Assembly: GCA_030747505.1 (NCBI GenBank)
Contig: JASLKQ010000033.1
Coordinates: 1 to 33,196, forward strand
Length of the DNA stretch: 33,196 nt
Source of the DNA: Verrucomicrobiota bacterium
GTDB taxonomy: Bacteria > Verrucomicrobiota > Verrucomicrobiia > Limisphaerales > UBA1100
Reading direction: 5' to 3'
In this document: in pieces, positions 32,621 to 33,196 of the stretch
Position numbering within the stretch: the first letter of the stretch is position 1
How the letters are laid out: each line of letters begins with the position of its first letter
Translations under genes and position numbers: made by a program
Notes under the pieces: model-generated
What the model saw: the letters and a program-made list of their open reading frames with translations, nothing else
Told to the model about the DNA's origin: nothing
Databases searched by the model: none

Positions 32621-33196
32621 TTATTTCTTCGGCCTGTCCGAGAGACGTTTAAGAAACTGTTCGACTAAAGTACTGTACTCCTGCGGCGTCTTGGATTTGG
32701 ACGATTGCAACAAGGCCTCGCGCTCACGCTGCGGAAGGTTTAAACGACTTCCCAAACCATCTGTAGACCCCAATTTGCCATCCTTACCACCAGATCCCTG
32801 CCAGTTACCAATTTTGCCATCACCCTGTTCGCTGGGCTGCCCCTGCCCTGGTTGCTGTCCGGGTTGTTGGCCCGCCTGCTGGCCCGGTTGCTGGCCCGGT
32901 TGCTGGCCCGGTTGCTGACCTTGTTGCGCCATTGAAAGGGCGGCAGCAGCTTGAGCAAGTGCCTGCTGGGCCTGTTGAGACGCCTGCTGCGAAGGCACTG
33001 CGTTATTGGCCATGGCTTGTTCAATTGCTTCAGCTAAATCTCCCACAGCCTGATCAAAAGCCTCCTGTGCATTAGGCGGCAATTGGCCTTCCAAACCTGC
33101 GGCCAAAGGCTCAATCAATTCAGAGGCATCCTCCAAGGGACCCGCTGCCTCTTGGGCAGCCTGTGCGGCCTGTGCGGCCTGTACGGCCTCCAGCAC
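32621..33196 (-). CDS. Gln/Ala-rich protein, C-terminal part (cut by window edge)
   Basis: The last 191 codons of a protein whose frame runs open to the window edge; the GTG at the very edge is probably not its real start. The visible part is Ala/Gln-rich helix (EAVQAAQAAQAAQ, QQASQQAQQALAQAAAAL), then a Pro-Gly-Gln-Gln repeat (91-121), and a basic end with LNLPQREREALLQS and YSTLVEQFLKRL. This end is typical of the large DUF4175-like membrane proteins found beside MoxR/BatA genes in these phyla, but that is an inference. It is the first visible gene of the operon with the toroid and coiled-coil proteins. Confidence 0.7.
   Translation of the reverse strand: MLEAVQAAQAAQAAQEAAGPLEDASELIEPLAAGLEGQLPPNAQEAFDQAVGDLAEAIEQAMANNAVPSQQASQQAQQALAQAAAALSMAQQGQQPGQQPGQQPGQQAGQQPGQQPGQGQPSEQGDGKIGNWQGSGGKDGKLGSTDGLGSRLNLPQREREALLQSSKSKTPQEYSTLVEQFLKRLSDRPKK
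32834..32926 (-). repeat. PGQQ-coding tandem repeat
   Basis: A low-complexity stretch encoding about six copies of Pro-Gly-Gln-Gln within residues 91-121 of the Gln/Ala-rich protein, built on a 12-nt unit (GGTTGCTGGCCC on the + strand). Slippage could change its length between strains. Confidence 0.8.

Noticed and set aside
32834-32926. CRISPR-like array
   Set aside because: The 12-nt units are contiguous, without spacers, and encode PGQQ repeats in frame.

Overview
The window looks like a chromosomal segment of a heterotrophic Verrucomicrobiota or Planctomycetota bacterium, more likely Verrucomicrobiota. The reasons are family content rather than a marker gene: two sulfatases of the catalytic-cysteine type, a DUF1080 protein, a secreted PIG-L deacetylase, secreted esterases (one with EF-hands), NHL and PQQ-like propellers, GYF-domain proteins fused to planctomycete-type cytochrome c modules, a PA14/coiled-coil giant protein and a squalene-cyclase-like toroid. 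There is no rRNA, CRISPR array, insertion sequence or recognisable transcription factor.

Positions 1-7265 carry sugar-acid catabolism. On the minus strand an IlvD/Edd dehydratase, a DHDPS-family aldolase and a sulfatase (cut by the window edge) form a probable operon. Divergent to it are an SMP-30 lactonase and uronate isomerase (uxaC), followed by a convergent NHL-repeat protein and a short-chain dehydrogenase. A zinc alcohol dehydrogenase and a KDG-kinase-like PfkB protein (17652-19786) probably belong to the same metabolism. Together they suggest conversion of uronates or aldonates to 2-keto-3-deoxy acids and then to pyruvate.

Positions 7362-9743 hold a DUF1080 protein, a rhomboid protease and a YafK-like L,D-transpeptidase-fold protein. 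Positions 9818-14367 (minus) are a tight four-gene operon for exported enzymes: sulfatase, PIG-L deacetylase and two alpha/beta hydrolases. This fits desulfation and deacylation of an external polysaccharide or glycan. An exported propeller protein, a Gfo/Idh/MocA oxidoreductase and an unknown exported protein follow.

Positions 19882-26428 hold an exported PQQ-like propeller, glutamate dehydrogenase, a TPR protein, two tandem GYF-TM-cytochrome paralogues and an SLC13-type permease with RCK_C domains.

Positions 26511-28133 are the most unusual part. An intact tRNA-Lys(CTT) gene lies at one end and a 47-nt copy of its 3' part, in direct orientation, at the other. The pair brackets about 1.5 kb with two exported leucine-rich-repeat proteins that share a near-identical leader and signal peptide. 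This is the footprint expected of a small element integrated at a tRNA 3' end, but no integrase is visible.

Positions 28187-33196 (minus) are a three-gene run: a Gln/Ala-rich protein cut by the window edge, an alpha/alpha-toroid protein and a 1122-residue PA14/coiled-coil protein. Most genes are closely packed and three convergent pairs overlap by exactly 4 bp at their stop codons. All functional assignments come from motif recognition in the sequence; no database search was run.
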